Made by a program: the position numbers and the translations under genes
Source: Candidatus Woesearchaeota archaeon
GTDB taxonomy: Archaea; Nanobdellota; Nanobdellia; Woesearchaeales; GW2011-AR4
Length of the DNA: 64,000 nt
Direction of reading: 5' to 3'
NCBI GenBank assembly: GCA_016187465.1
Contig: JACPJQ010000005.1
Coordinates: 1-64,000 of the forward strand
Shown here: piece by piece, positions 32,171 through 39,195 of the stretch
Layout of the letters: each line of letters opens with the position of its first letter
Position numbering within the stretch: position 1 is the first letter of the stretch
The notes under the pieces: model-generated
Told to the model about the DNA's origin: nothing
Database searches by the model: none
Seen by the model: the letters and a program-made list of their open reading frames with translations, nothing else

Positions 32171-32199
32171 TTCAGCCACCTTTTAACTTCCTCTTCCAT
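32167..32199 (-). other. 10-codon leader frame derived from a HEPN gene start
   Basis: MEEEVKRWLK then TGA, matching the first eight residues of the intact HEPN at 33034 (MKEEVKRW). Its upstream 70 bp also match that gene's promoter region. It ends in an ATGA overlap with mntA, so translation of mntA may be coupled to it. Confidence 0.6.
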
Positions 32200-32249
32200 A
32201 GAGAGTGATTGTTAACATATTCGTATTTAAAACTTTCCAAAGTTTTCAT

Positions 32250-32316
32250 AAGAAGCCTTGCAGCAGCGCCTGCGCCTTTCTGTAATGCGCCGCTGCAGGA
32301 ATGATGAATGCTGTTT
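32250..32316 (+). repeat. Cassette-border stem-loop repeat, family E copy a
   Basis: AAGAAG...TGCAGC-A-GCGC ... GCGC-C-GCTGCA (hairpin 32259-32297), loop with CGCCTTTCTGTAAT, then the conserved tail AATGATGAATGCTGTTT. Lies on the right side of the MntA/HepT module, like the other three copies beside their modules. Confidence 0.8.
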
Positions 32317-32375
32317 CGGCGGATAAGCTAGGATTTTAGTCGCCTTTTTGTATTACATTTATTCAATTGATTTTA

Positions 32376-32693
32376 TTAGATCTCTATGCCTTTCCTCACG
32401 GCCTCTCTGATAATTGTTATCTGCTTTTTAAGCTTATTGAACTCCTCCGGGGTGTAGCATAAAAAATCCACAGGGTAGCTTAAGTTCCAGTACTTATAAA
32501 AACCTATTGGCCTATACCTAAATTTTTTTTTCTGAAATTTTTTACTAACTACAATTAAATCGATATCACTCCATCTATGCGGTTTACCTGTAGCCCTGCT
32601 TCCAAAAAAAAACATTTTTTGTATAGGGATTTCTTCGTTCAAATTTAATTTGAACCTTTTCAGCTTTTTTATTATTGATTTTTTTTTATCCAT
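32376..32693 (-). CDS. Minimal nucleotidyltransferase (MNT) of a HEPN/MNT pair
   Basis: 105 aa. MFFFGSRATGKPHRWSDIDLIVVS gives the G-S-R...D-x-D motif; the C-terminal LSYPVDFLCYTPEEFNKLKK supplies the third acidic residue. The start overlaps the end of the HEPN gene by 22 nt, so the toxin-antitoxin pair is co-translated. Intact. Confidence 0.88.
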   Translation of the reverse strand: MDKKKSIIKKLKRFKLNLNEEIPIQKMFFFGSRATGKPHRWSDIDLIVVSKKFQKKKFRYRPIGFYKYWNLSYPVDFLCYTPEEFNKLKKQITIIREAVRKGIEI

Positions 32694-33034
32694 TTCACAG
32701 CCCTTTTAGCTATTTTTATATCTTCAGAAGTCTCATTTTTTGTATATTGCTTGGTGCCTATATCTGGGTATCTTGTATCAATATAAACAATGCTAAGTCT
32801 TTCGCAATCTTTTATTAATTCTTCGCCTAAATTCAAAACTTTAGCTAACTTAACTAGGTCATGCACCTTAATTATTTTTTTGCCTCTTTTTAGAAGAAGA
32901 GCTTTTAATGCCTTTTCGACAGCTTGTTGGCAATAAAAGGAAGCATCTTTATATTTCTTCCCTTCAAATAGATATTTAGCTGTCTTTACATCACTTTCTG
33001 AATATCTCCACCACCTTTTAACTTCCTCTTTCAT
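32672..33034 (-). CDS. HEPN-domain protein (toxin partner of MNT)
   Basis: 120 aa HEPN (PF05168 type): WRYSESDVKTAKYLFEGKKYKDASFYCQQAVEKALKALLL, KIIKVHDLVKLAKVLN, YIDTRYPDIG. The family adopts a four-helix bundle, and members act as RNases or are regulated by the partner NTase. Intact, with its own AT-rich promoter region shared almost verbatim with the leader frame at 32199. Confidence 0.88.
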   Translation of the reverse strand: MKEEVKRWWRYSESDVKTAKYLFEGKKYKDASFYCQQAVEKALKALLLKRGKKIIKVHDLVKLAKVLNLGEELIKDCERLSIVYIDTRYPDIGTKQYTKNETSEDIKIAKRAVKWIKKNQ

Positions 33035-33082
33035 GGAATAAATATTAGCATATTCATATTTAAAACTTTCCTAAGATTTCAT

Positions 33083-33167
33083 AAGAAGTCTGGTAGCAGT
33101 GCTTGCATCGCAAATTGCACCTTTCTGTTATGTGCCACTGCAAAAATGATGAATGCGGTTTTGGGAG
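33083..33167 (+). repeat. Cassette-border stem-loop repeat, family E copy b
   Basis: AAGAAGTCTGGTAGCAGTG ... CACTGCAAAAATGATGAATG. Stem GCAGTG (33096-33101)/CACTGC (33136-33141): relative to the GCAGCG-type copies both strands changed together. Same orientation as copies a, c, d; upstream of the HEPN/MNT pair. Confidence 0.8.
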
Positions 33168-33216
33168 GTAGTTTAGCATTTGCATCAACTTTGTTTTGAT
33201 TGTATTAAATTTCTCT

Positions 33217-33362
33217 TATAGCAAAAGACACAAGTTTTTAGACAATGTATATGTCTTTTGCTCAAAGAAAACCTTACGGTTTTCGAGTGCTCGAAAATGA
33301 AACATTTTCGACATATTACGAACGGACAACTATTTTCTAATTATTTTTGTTCGCGAGTATAG
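33217..33362 (+). repeat. Twin-hairpin element, family B copy 1 (with extra hairpin pair)
   Basis: TATAG, stem GCAAAAGACA/TGTCTTTTGC, an inserted hairpin pair (GAAAACC-TTAC-GGTTTTC, linker GAGTGC, TCGAAAAT-GAAAC-ATTTTCGA), then ATTACGAAC, stem CGGACA with TGTTCG, and tail GCGAGTATAG. It abuts the stop codon of the HepT gene at 33364. Confidence 0.75.
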
Positions 33363-33363
33363 T

Positions 33364-33714
33364 TTATTCTGATTTCATTTTCTCAGATAGTTTATTTATA
33401 GAAATTTTTAATTCTGGAATCTTGTTGGTAACCACGTCCCAAACAATTTCTAAGTTCATTCCAAAGTACTGATGTACGAGCTTGTCCCCCATACCGGCAA
33501 TATTCTTCCACCCGATACTCTTGTGCCCCTTCTTAAAATCACCGGAAATGTTCTTGACAGCTTCTCCTATAACCTCTATATTTCGAATGATTGCATCTTG
33601 TGTCTTAGTATCGCTCAGAAATTCCCCATAGCTAACATCTTTGGTATAATGCTCTATCCGCACTATTGCTTCCATGATATCGCTGACAAGCTCAGGGTCT
33701 CCCCTTTTAGACAT
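33364..33714 (-). CDS. hepT: HepT-like HEPN protein (DUF86) with altered RNase motif
   Basis: 116 aa DUF86 fold: SDIMEAIVRIEHYTKDVSYG, IIRNIEVIGEAVKNISGDFK, IGWKNIAGMGDKLVHQYFGM. The R-x4-6-H-x-Y toxin motif normally reads A-G-M-R-D-x-L-x-H-x-Y; here the Arg is Gly (GMGDKLVHQYF), so RNase activity is doubtful. Paired with an MntA gene overlapping its start by 8 nt. Confidence 0.85.
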   Translation of the reverse strand: MSKRGDPELVSDIMEAIVRIEHYTKDVSYGEFLSDTKTQDAIIRNIEVIGEAVKNISGDFKKGHKSIGWKNIAGMGDKLVHQYFGMNLEIVWDVVTNKIPELKISINKLSEKMKSE

Positions 33715-34027
33715 ATATTACACTCCGCCTTATGCTGTCGGCAACAGATTTAACTCGTATGCTGTCCACACCCCCGGGAGTTAAAACGTCCACCTTCCTT
33801 CCAAAGAGCTTCTCAAGATAATTGGCTAGATTAATGAAATTATCAAAACTTGGTTCTTTGAACTCCACAAGAAAGTCCAAATCACTTTCCTTATGGGAGC
33901 TTCCTTTAGCAAAGGACCCAAATAATCCTATCTTTTTCACGCCATACTCACTGATTTCCCGCCTATGGTCTTCTAAGGTTTTTATAATCCTGTTGGCATT
34001 AACGTCATTTCCAGAGTTTTTCCCCAC
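33707..34027 (-). CDS. mntA: MntA-type nucleotidyltransferase antitoxin
   Basis: 106 aa from GTG 34027; TTG codons at 34039 and 34057 are alternatives, and a TATA (TTTTATATAG, about 34061-34070) suggests transcription begins near 34040, so the 34057 start is unlikely. Motif IGLFGSFAKGSSHKESDLDFLVEF, then INLANYLEKLFGRKVDVLTP. Intact partner of the HepT-like gene. Confidence 0.82.
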   Translation of the reverse strand: MGKNSGNDVNANRIIKTLEDHRREISEYGVKKIGLFGSFAKGSSHKESDLDFLVEFKEPSFDNFINLANYLEKLFGRKVDVLTPGGVDSIRVKSVADSIRRSVIYV

Positions 34028-34114
34028 TTTAATCCCCAATATGCATGGAACTACCAAACTATATAAAACTTACCCTGCTGAACAACAGCAGGTTCTAGGA
34101 ACTGTACTCCATGT

Positions 34115-34185
34115 AAGAACGCAGAAGTGCCTGCGCCTTTCTGTGATGCGCCGCTGCAAAAATGATGAATGCTGTTTTGGCAAAC
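34115..34185 (+). repeat. Cassette-border stem-loop repeat, family E copy c
   Basis: GCAGAAGTGCCTGCGCC TTTCTGTGAT GCGCCGCTGC (34121-34157) and tail AAAAATGATGAATGCTGTTTT. Lies to the right of the MntA/HepT pair. Confidence 0.8.
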
Positions 34186-34211
34186 AAGCTGGGATTTGAA
34201 TCAACTTTTAT

Positions 34212-34473
34212 TATCGTAAATTGCAGTAATTATAGTAAAAGGCACAAAAATTTGAGCAATAAATATGCCTTTTGCTTGTCAAAAATTTCATGTATTTATT
34301 ATAAATTGATGAAATTTTTGAGCACTCGAAAACCCGTAAGGTTTTCTTTGGATTACGAACGGACAACTATTGCTCAATAGATTTTGTCCGTGAGTATAAT
34401 TGAAATAAATAGCCGCAATTTACGAGATAGACAATTGCGTGTAAATATAATAAATCAACGCAATTGTCTATAT
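34212..34473 (-). repeat. Family A twin-hairpin repeat, copy 2, split by a family B element
   Basis: Reading the minus strand, the sequence from 34473 follows copy 1 at 8347 (TAGACAATTGCGT..., TCGTAAATTGCGGC) up to TATTTCAATTA, is interrupted by the family B element 34231-34399, then resumes ATTACTGCAATTTACGATA. Copy 1 shows the same place uninterrupted (TTTCAGTTAATTACTGC). Confidence 0.8.
34231..34399 (+). repeat. Twin-hairpin element, family B copy 2, nested
   Basis: TATAG, stem GTAAAAGGCA/TGCCTTTTGC, inserted hairpins (TCAAAAATTTCAT/ATGAAATTTTTGA, linker GCAC, GAAAACC-CGTAA-GGTTTTC), then ATTACGAAC, CGGACA...TGTCCG and tail TGAGTATAA. Inserted into the family A repeat. Confidence 0.78.
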
Positions 34474-34515
34474 GTGCTTATTTCTTGCATTTTTATAGTA
34501 AAGACAGAAATAAAA

Positions 34516-34590
34516 TTATTTGAGTAAATAGCTCAAATAAATGGAAAAGTTTAAATAGAAGCAAATTATTTGAGTAAATAGCTCAAATAA
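34516..34590 (+). promoter_or_regulatory. Duplicated palindromic operator around the AbiE-like promoter
   Basis: Two identical 25-bp palindromes with arms TTATTTGAG and CTCAAATAA (34516-34540 and 34566-34590), start-to-start distance exactly 50 bp, about five helical turns. The promoter GGAAAAGTTTAAATAG lies between them (34543-34558). This fits autoregulation by the wHTH protein encoded downstream, as known for AbiEi antitoxins. Confidence 0.75.
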
Positions 34591-34687
34591 AATCTCGAAA
34601 ATATACTATTTTCGATGATGCTCAAAAACCACTGTGTAATTTTGCGTAAGCAACATGCACAAGTGGTTGTAAATGGTGGTTTTTGAC

Positions 34688-35452
34688 ATGTGGCTTCAGA
34701 AATGGCTTTGGGACAGATACAAGGAATTAAGGCTTAAAATAGGCATGAATATAAGCTTCACTTTTGAGGAAGCCAAAGAGATATTTAGTTACGACTCTAA
34801 TGAAACAGTATACAAAGTCTTGAACGAGCTTGAAAAGCTAAATGTAATACAAGTTGAAAGAGCAAAAGAAGACGAGAGGCAGAAAATGTATAAGATAGTC
34901 TTAGACTTAAAAGACCTGCCTTATGCCGGATTAACCGTTCCCACAGATTATGAGCATTTGCCGCAAATGTACAGGCCAAAGGATATGCTTTTTGAGGCAG
35001 GCTCTATGGCAGTTTATGGAACAACTGCTATGCCTCCAAGCAGAGCTTTCGATAAGGTTTACGATAAAGAAGGCAAGGAATTAATAACATTAATGCCAAA
35101 AAAGCCATCAGCAACTGTTGAAGAGCTTTTAATTGAAGCCTTAAACGATTTCAAGTCCGGAGAAGTAATACTCAGGATTATTCTTAATTCAAAAGTTGAT
35201 TTAGATGCTGCAATAAGAAATTTGAATTCCTACCAAAAAAGATATCTTGGAGCTTTGCTGGAAATCTTAAATAAGAAAGAATATAAAAACATTGTAAAAT
35301 CTCTATACGATACAACAGAAAAAGACAAAAGAGTGTTTTCAATATATCCAAAAATAAGGGAAATGCCAAAAGAATACAGGGAGATTGGAAAGAAATGGCG
35401 CATAAATCTCAACATAGAAAAGGTGGATGTAGATGAATTACGAAGAAGCTGA
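34688..35452 (+). CDS. wHTH antitoxin-like protein of an AbiE-like pair
   Basis: 254 aa from ATG 34688 (MWLQKWLWDRYKELRLKIGM); an ATG 15 nt upstream also fits but lies inside an inverted repeat (TCAAAAACCAC...GTGGTTTTTGA, 34620-34686). N-terminal winged helix (ISFTFEEAKEIFSYDSNETV, then YKVLNELEKLNVIQVERAKE), a middle region resembling an AbiEi C-terminal module, and a helical end. The stop overlaps the NTase gene by 20 nt. A 95-nt leader with hairpins separates the operators from the start. Confidence 0.72.
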   Translation: MWLQKWLWDRYKELRLKIGMNISFTFEEAKEIFSYDSNETVYKVLNELEKLNVIQVERAKEDERQKMYKIVLDLKDLPYAGLTVPTDYEHLPQMYRPKDMLFEAGSMAVYGTTAMPPSRAFDKVYDKEGKELITLMPKKPSATVEELLIEALNDFKSGEVILRIILNSKVDLDAAIRNLNSYQKRYLGALLEILNKKEYKNIVKSLYDTTEKDKRVFSIYPKIREMPKEYREIGKKWRINLNIEKVDVDELRRS

Positions 35453-36116
35453 AAAATTATCCCTGACATTGACTGATAATTTATGCAATCAGATATTGAA
35501 GAAGATAAATCATTTTGTCATAGGCGGATGGGCGACTGCAGCTTACTGCGGCAATATAAGATTTACAGCTGATGTTGACATAATGACATTGCCGTTAACA
35601 ACAATGCCGGTTATAAAGGCATTTGACAAGGACTGGAGCACTAGAAAGGTGTTTTACGGTGTTCAGGCTAGGCATGAAAAAACAGGGATCGAGGTTCATA
35701 TAAATACAATAAGCAATATGCCTGACAGGAGCACTAATACAAAGATTTCTATTCCGAGCGAATTGTTCGAGCATACAAGAAGATTAAAAATAAGAGGGAT
35801 TTATCATAAAAAAGAGATTGAGATTCCAGTTTGCCATTTCAATTATCTTTTAACGCTTAAAGCAATACCAAATCGATTGAAAGATGATTTTGATTTTTGC
35901 TTGCTGCTGTTGAATAAGAATTATTCTGCTGACGAATTTGTGCACTACTTAAAGAAATGCGCAGACACTAAGCAATTTCAAAACAAATGCAAGAGAATTG
36001 CCAATAGGGAATATTTTTTCAGCTTGCCCAAAAGCGTGGTTACGAATTATACATTTGATTTAGTCAAATTCAAAGCAGTCTCTAAGAGGATTGAAGAAAT
36101 AAAGAGATTGCTATAA
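35433..36116 (+). CDS. AbiEii-like nucleotidyltransferase toxin
   Basis: 227 aa. Nucleotidyltransferase core near the N terminus: NHFVIGGWATAAYCGNIRFTADVDIM (G-G-x7-9...D-x-D), with a later acidic VEHINT-like strand (GIEVHINTIS). Helical C-terminal half. Together with the wHTH gene it forms an AbiE-type toxin-antitoxin unit, a system known for abortive infection and tRNA modification in other hosts. Intact. Confidence 0.78.
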   Translation: MNYEEAEKLSLTLTDNLCNQILKKINHFVIGGWATAAYCGNIRFTADVDIMTLPLTTMPVIKAFDKDWSTRKVFYGVQARHEKTGIEVHINTISNMPDRSTNTKISIPSELFEHTRRLKIRGIYHKKEIEIPVCHFNYLLTLKAIPNRLKDDFDFCLLLLNKNYSADEFVHYLKKCADTKQFQNKCKRIANREYFFSLPKSVVTNYTFDLVKFKAVSKRIEEIKRLL

Positions 36117-36240
36117 CCTGCAGCTATAGTACTGCAACTTTATAAGTGATGAATTAAAATTATTCCTCTTTATAGTGATTCATTTCTTCTTTTGCTTGCT
36201 GTTTAGAAAAGATTGTTTTTCAATTAATTCGTTTCCCTAA

Positions 36241-36310
36241 TAAGTCTGGTAGCAGTGCTTGCACCTCAAATTGCGCCTTTCTGTTATGCGCCGCTGCAGG
36301 AATGATGACT
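36241..36310 (+). repeat. Cassette-border stem-loop repeat, family E copy d
   Basis: TAAGTCTGGTAGCAGTG CTTGCACCTCAAATTGCGCC TTTCTGTTAT GCGCCGCTGC AGGAATGATGA. Most like copy b on its left arm and copies a/c on its right. It is downstream of the plus-strand AbiE-like pair, so its position relative to the module (right side) is the same although the genes are inverted. Confidence 0.8.
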
Positions 36311-36330
36311 TTGGAAGGATGGTTATTGCA

Positions 36331-37503
36331 TTATATTATTTTGCCCTTTGCTGATTTAAATCTCAAATTATCAATGTGGTATGTATTAACGTTAGTCCTT
36401 ACAAAATATCCAGTTATTCCATTTGGGGTTAATGTGCCCTTAAGCGCGTTAAACTCCTGCACAGCCCACAGCTCTTTCATTATTTTTTCTCGGTCATCTT
36501 TTACAGTTTCTGCTTTGTTCCCAATGTTTGATTTGGATATTGTTTCAGCAAATAATGAAACAGCGTCATAGGTATTCAATTCCAGCATATGGGGGAATTT
36601 TCTTCTGGAAAAAACCAATTTCTTGCTAAGCTCCTCAAATGCATTCGTTGGATTGTCTATCTGACCAAGAGTATCATCAGGAGGAGGAGCCAAGATAAAT
36701 CTTTTTGGAAGGCTCTCTTGCTCAGCAAGGAAGCTCACATTGGTTGTTACAAAACCCAAGAACAGCTTATCGTTCATTATTTTTTTTGAGATCTTCAGAA
36801 AGTCCAAAGCATTGCTGTCCTTCATAATTAACAACACAACATCAGGATTTTTTTCTTTTACATTTTTAGCCAAGGCTTCGGCATTTGATGGTTCAAAGAG
36901 ATAATAATTGGTTTTGATATTCTTCAGGGAATTTATTCTTTTGGTAAAGTTTTCTCCCAGCCATTCATTATTATCTGTTACAAATGCCGCGGAAGTTAGG
37001 TTATTGCCGTATCTTAACCTTACCGCTTCGATATGCTGGTCAACATAATCGGACTCAATAAAGAAAAGGCGTATATTCCAATAAAACCTTATTCTTTCTG
37101 CATCTTCATCCTTGAGCCCTCCAACGTAAATTGTCGGCAATTTTTTTTCAAGCGGGAGACCTTTTGGGTCCAGGAGGGTTATAATAGCCATAACATCGCC
37201 ACTGCCTGCTGATTTGTAAGCTTTGGCTATGCTGGTTTTATTATTTTTTTTTGGATCATACACAACAAGTTTAAATTTCTTGCTGTATACTTTGTTTGCA
37301 TCCTCAACGGCTATTTTTGCTGTTTCAAACGCATTTCTGGTCAGTCTGTCGCCAGCTGACAAGTCAGCAACAAACCCTATTTTGACCGTTTCTTTTATTT
37401 CAACAGGCAGCTTATTTTGTGAATTCAAGTAGATTACCGCCAGAACAGCACCGACAACTAACAGCAAGACAAGTATTTTTACTTTTTGCGTAATTTTTGC
37501 CAT
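36331..37503 (-). CDS. Membrane-anchored type 1 periplasmic-binding-fold protein
   Basis: 390 aa. One N-terminal helix (VKILVLLLVVGAVLAVIYL) then a LivJ/ANF-receptor fold: VKIGFVADLSAGDRLTRNAFETAKIAVEDAN, LVVYDPKKNNKTSIAKAY, LRYGNNLTSAAFVTDNNEWLG, LLIMKDSNALDFLKISKKI. Such proteins bind branched-chain amino acids, amides or similar ligands outside the cell. No ABC permease or ATPase gene is nearby, so it may act as a sensor or deliver to a transporter encoded elsewhere. Confidence 0.8.
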   Translation of the reverse strand: MAKITQKVKILVLLLVVGAVLAVIYLNSQNKLPVEIKETVKIGFVADLSAGDRLTRNAFETAKIAVEDANKVYSKKFKLVVYDPKKNNKTSIAKAYKSAGSGDVMAIITLLDPKGLPLEKKLPTIYVGGLKDEDAERIRFYWNIRLFFIESDYVDQHIEAVRLRYGNNLTSAAFVTDNNEWLGENFTKRINSLKNIKTNYYLFEPSNAEALAKNVKEKNPDVVLLIMKDSNALDFLKISKKIMNDKLFLGFVTTNVSFLAEQESLPKRFILAPPPDDTLGQIDNPTNAFEELSKKLVFSRRKFPHMLELNTYDAVSLFAETISKSNIGNKAETVKDDREKIMKELWAVQEFNALKGTLTPNGITGYFVRTNVNTYHIDNLRFKSAKGKII

Positions 37504-37551
37504 TTTTTAATAGGTTTATATTTTCCAGCCATAATGGCGGAAGTAAATAAT

Positions 37552-37626
37552 CAATAGATAAATCTGCCATTATATCAGGAGGACTCAAAGTATTTTTTAT
37601 CTATTATTTGTGTCCGACAGTATAAG
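37552..37626 (+). repeat. Degenerate hairpin element related to families B/C
   Basis: AATAGATAAA ... TTTATCTATT, followed by TGTGTCCGACAGTATAAG, which resembles the right-hand tail of family C copy 1. The second hairpin is lost. Lies upstream of the binding-protein gene. Confidence 0.45.
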
Positions 37627-37671
37627 TATTTAAATTTTATTCAAATATGCATTAAATTTAGTTGCCACTTG

Positions 37672-37884
37672 TCAATCAGTAACAGCTGAATTTTGTTCGA
37701 TTATCCACCTAAGCACAGGAAGAATTCTTATTTTCTTCCCGTTAACTGTTAATTCTTCAGTTTGCCACCACCTTGCGGCTTCAAACGCTGTAAAAAGCAG
37801 TTTCTTGTGCCTGTTTACAATTCGCCTTAAAATAATTCTAAGCAACCATTCTAATTGGCAGTTAGTATAAACATGCAGATATTC
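37672..37884 (-). pseudogene. Startless C-terminal coding remnant
   Basis: A 70-codon open stretch after a stop, protein-like (WLLRIILRRIVNRHKKLLFT, AFEAARWWQTEELTVNGKKI, RILPVLRWIIEQNSAVTD) with no usable start codon. Family not recognised; could be the tail of a mobile-element or phage protein. Nothing else is visible in 37504-37980 apart from the hairpin at 37552. Confidence 0.35.
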
Positions 37885-37982
37885 TCATTATCAATTAGCA
37901 CATTTATAAAGAGAGTATATTACTGAACAGCCCTTGTTTTCCTGCTTCACGATTACATTTAATAGTAATTTGCTTTCCATTG

Positions 37983-38390
37983 TTACAATATTTCCAAAAA
38001 TTCACTTACAGAAACAATCTTAATTTTTCCAAATTCCTTTAATTTCCTCAGATGTTTGTCGCCAGAAATTATATAATCTGCATTAACTTCAACGGCGCAT
38101 TCAAGCAAAACGTTATCATCCGGATCTTCTTTTATGACATTAAGGTTGGTTTTTGTGTCAACTATATTTGCAATCTCAAAAATAATTTCCAAAAAATCCT
38201 TTTTTTGTTCTTCACTAAAACTAAATTTAGGATAGTTCATTACCTCCTCTAATTCCGCAATTTGTTTAATGGAGATATACAAATCATATTCTTTGTCAAT
38301 AACTTTACGAAATAGCTCTTTAGGCTTGCCTTCCCACCCTAAAGCAGAAATCAGGTTGTTAGCATCTATAACTATCTTTTTCTTGCCCAT
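37983..38390 (-). CDS. PIN-domain toxin (COG1569 type)
   Basis: 135 aa. IVIDANNLISALGWEGKPKELFRKV (first Asp), ELEEVMNYPKFSFSEEQKKD, DPDDNVLLECAVEVNADYIISGDKHLRKL (acidic cluster), a complete PIN RNase active site. Overlaps its AbrB-type antitoxin gene by 19 nt. Expected to cleave RNA when not bound by the antitoxin. Intact. Confidence 0.9.
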   Translation of the reverse strand: MGKKKIVIDANNLISALGWEGKPKELFRKVIDKEYDLYISIKQIAELEEVMNYPKFSFSEEQKKDFLEIIFEIANIVDTKTNLNVIKEDPDDNVLLECAVEVNADYIISGDKHLRKLKEFGKIKIVSVSEFLEIL

Positions 38391-38641
38391 CTGATAGCCT
38401 CTTTTACATCACTTTCTTTTATTCTATTCTTTTTAAATTGCGATTCTATATCCTTGGATAAAGACTCAAAATCTAATTTAACTTTCGGTATCTCCACTTT
38501 CTTAAACAATACCCCATCATGTATTGGAAAAGCTACAAATCTTTCTCCAGGACTTAAATTAGACTTTTCTCTAATTTCTTGAGGCACAACTAACTGCCCT
38601 TTATCAGACATTTTCACAAGTTCTATAACGCTTTCTTCCAT
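38372..38641 (-). CDS. AbrB/SpoVT-type antitoxin
   Basis: 89 aa from ATG 38641 (MEESVIELVKMSDKGQLVVP); a GGTGAT Shine-Dalgarno is 5 nt upstream, preferred over the GTG at 38650. Swapped-hairpin domain: KMSDKGQLVVPQEIREKSNLSPGERFVAF. The C-terminal helix neutralises the PIN toxin. Promoter TTTAAATAG overlaps repeated GTTTAAC/GTTAAAC boxes. Confidence 0.9.
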   Translation of the reverse strand: MEESVIELVKMSDKGQLVVPQEIREKSNLSPGERFVAFPIHDGVLFKKVEIPKVKLDFESLSKDIESQFKKNRIKESDVKEAIRWARKR

Positions 38642-38652
38642 ATTTATCACCT

Positions 38653-38675
38653 GTTTAACAGTTAAACAGTTTAAC
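38653..38675. promoter_or_regulatory. Probable autoregulatory operator of the PIN/AbrB pair
   Basis: GTTTAAC-A-GTTAAAC-A-GTTTAAC: three 7-bp boxes in alternating orientation, each at 8-bp spacing, between the TATA box and the antitoxin start. Confidence 0.65.
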
Positions 38676-38709
38676 TATTTAAATGTTTCCACTTTGTCTT
38701 GATATGGCG

Positions 38710-38850
38710 CAAAAAGCGTAATTCTGTCAAAAACACTCCGAGGGAAAGCACGGAACGTGTTTTTGAGCATGCTCGGAATTGCTAGCTTACATTAAGCTAA
38801 AGTACAAAGGATTGCGCCTTAGCAATTCCGACATTTCAAGATTGCGTAAT
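38710..38850 (+). repeat. Composite double-hairpin element
   Basis: TCAAAAACAC...GTGTTTTTGA, linker GCATGC, TCGGAATTGCTA...TAGCAATTCCGA, flanked by direct repeats GCGTAATTCTG and GCGTAATTTCTG. Same plan (two long hairpins joined by a short palindromic G-C-rich linker) as the extra hairpin pairs inside the family B elements at 33217 and 34231. Confidence 0.6.
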
Positions 38851-38962
38851 TTCTGAAAGCCAAAACTTTAAATTTCATAAACCGTTAACTTTTGCGTTTC
38901 TCCTCTGTGAGCACCCCCTGATTTTTGAACATATATTCTGCAGTACCGAAAAATATATAAAC

Positions 38963-38986
38963 TTAAGTTATCTATAGATAACTTAA
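38963..38986. promoter_or_regulatory. Perfect 24-bp palindrome at the DUF2080 gene start
   Basis: Arms TTAAGTTATCTA and TAGATAACTTAA meet with no spacer; the ATG follows 1 nt later and a TATA (AAATATATAA) ends just before it. Position is right for an operator that would block transcription start. Confidence 0.7.
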
Positions 38987-38987
38987 A

Positions 38988-39149
38988 ATGAGGATTGTGA
39001 ACCTTGACGAGGGAAAACTTACCTTAAAGGATGACAAAATAGAAGGATTCATTGAAAGAAAAGTGAACCCTATTGGAACGAGCGCTAAAGTCGATGTGCC
39101 TAGGCGTTATCTCGGCAGACGGGCTTACGTAATTATTTGCAAAAAATAA
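38988..39149 (+). CDS. DUF2080-type transposase-associated protein
   Basis: 53 aa: MRIVNLDEGKLTLKDDKIEG, then FIERKVNPIGTSAKVDVPRRY and LGRRAYVIICKK. The pattern 'GF-x-E-R-K-V-x-x-x-G-x-S-A-x-V-x-V-P-x-x-x-x-G-x-x' matches small AbrB-like DUF2080 proteins often encoded beside archaeal transposases and TA genes. No partner remains; the sequence after the stop runs into a family B element at 39196. Confidence 0.7.
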   Translation: MRIVNLDEGKLTLKDDKIEGFIERKVNPIGTSAKVDVPRRYLGRRAYVIICKK

Positions 39150-39195
39150 AGAGGTATTTAACGAGAAAGGGTTTAAGCTAAACAAAAGAGATAGG

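Noticed and set aside
32250-36310. Calling the family E array a CRISPR or a bona fide integron
   Set aside because: Repeats are hundreds of bases apart with genes between them (not CRISPR), and neither a canonical attC box nor an integron integrase is visible in the window.
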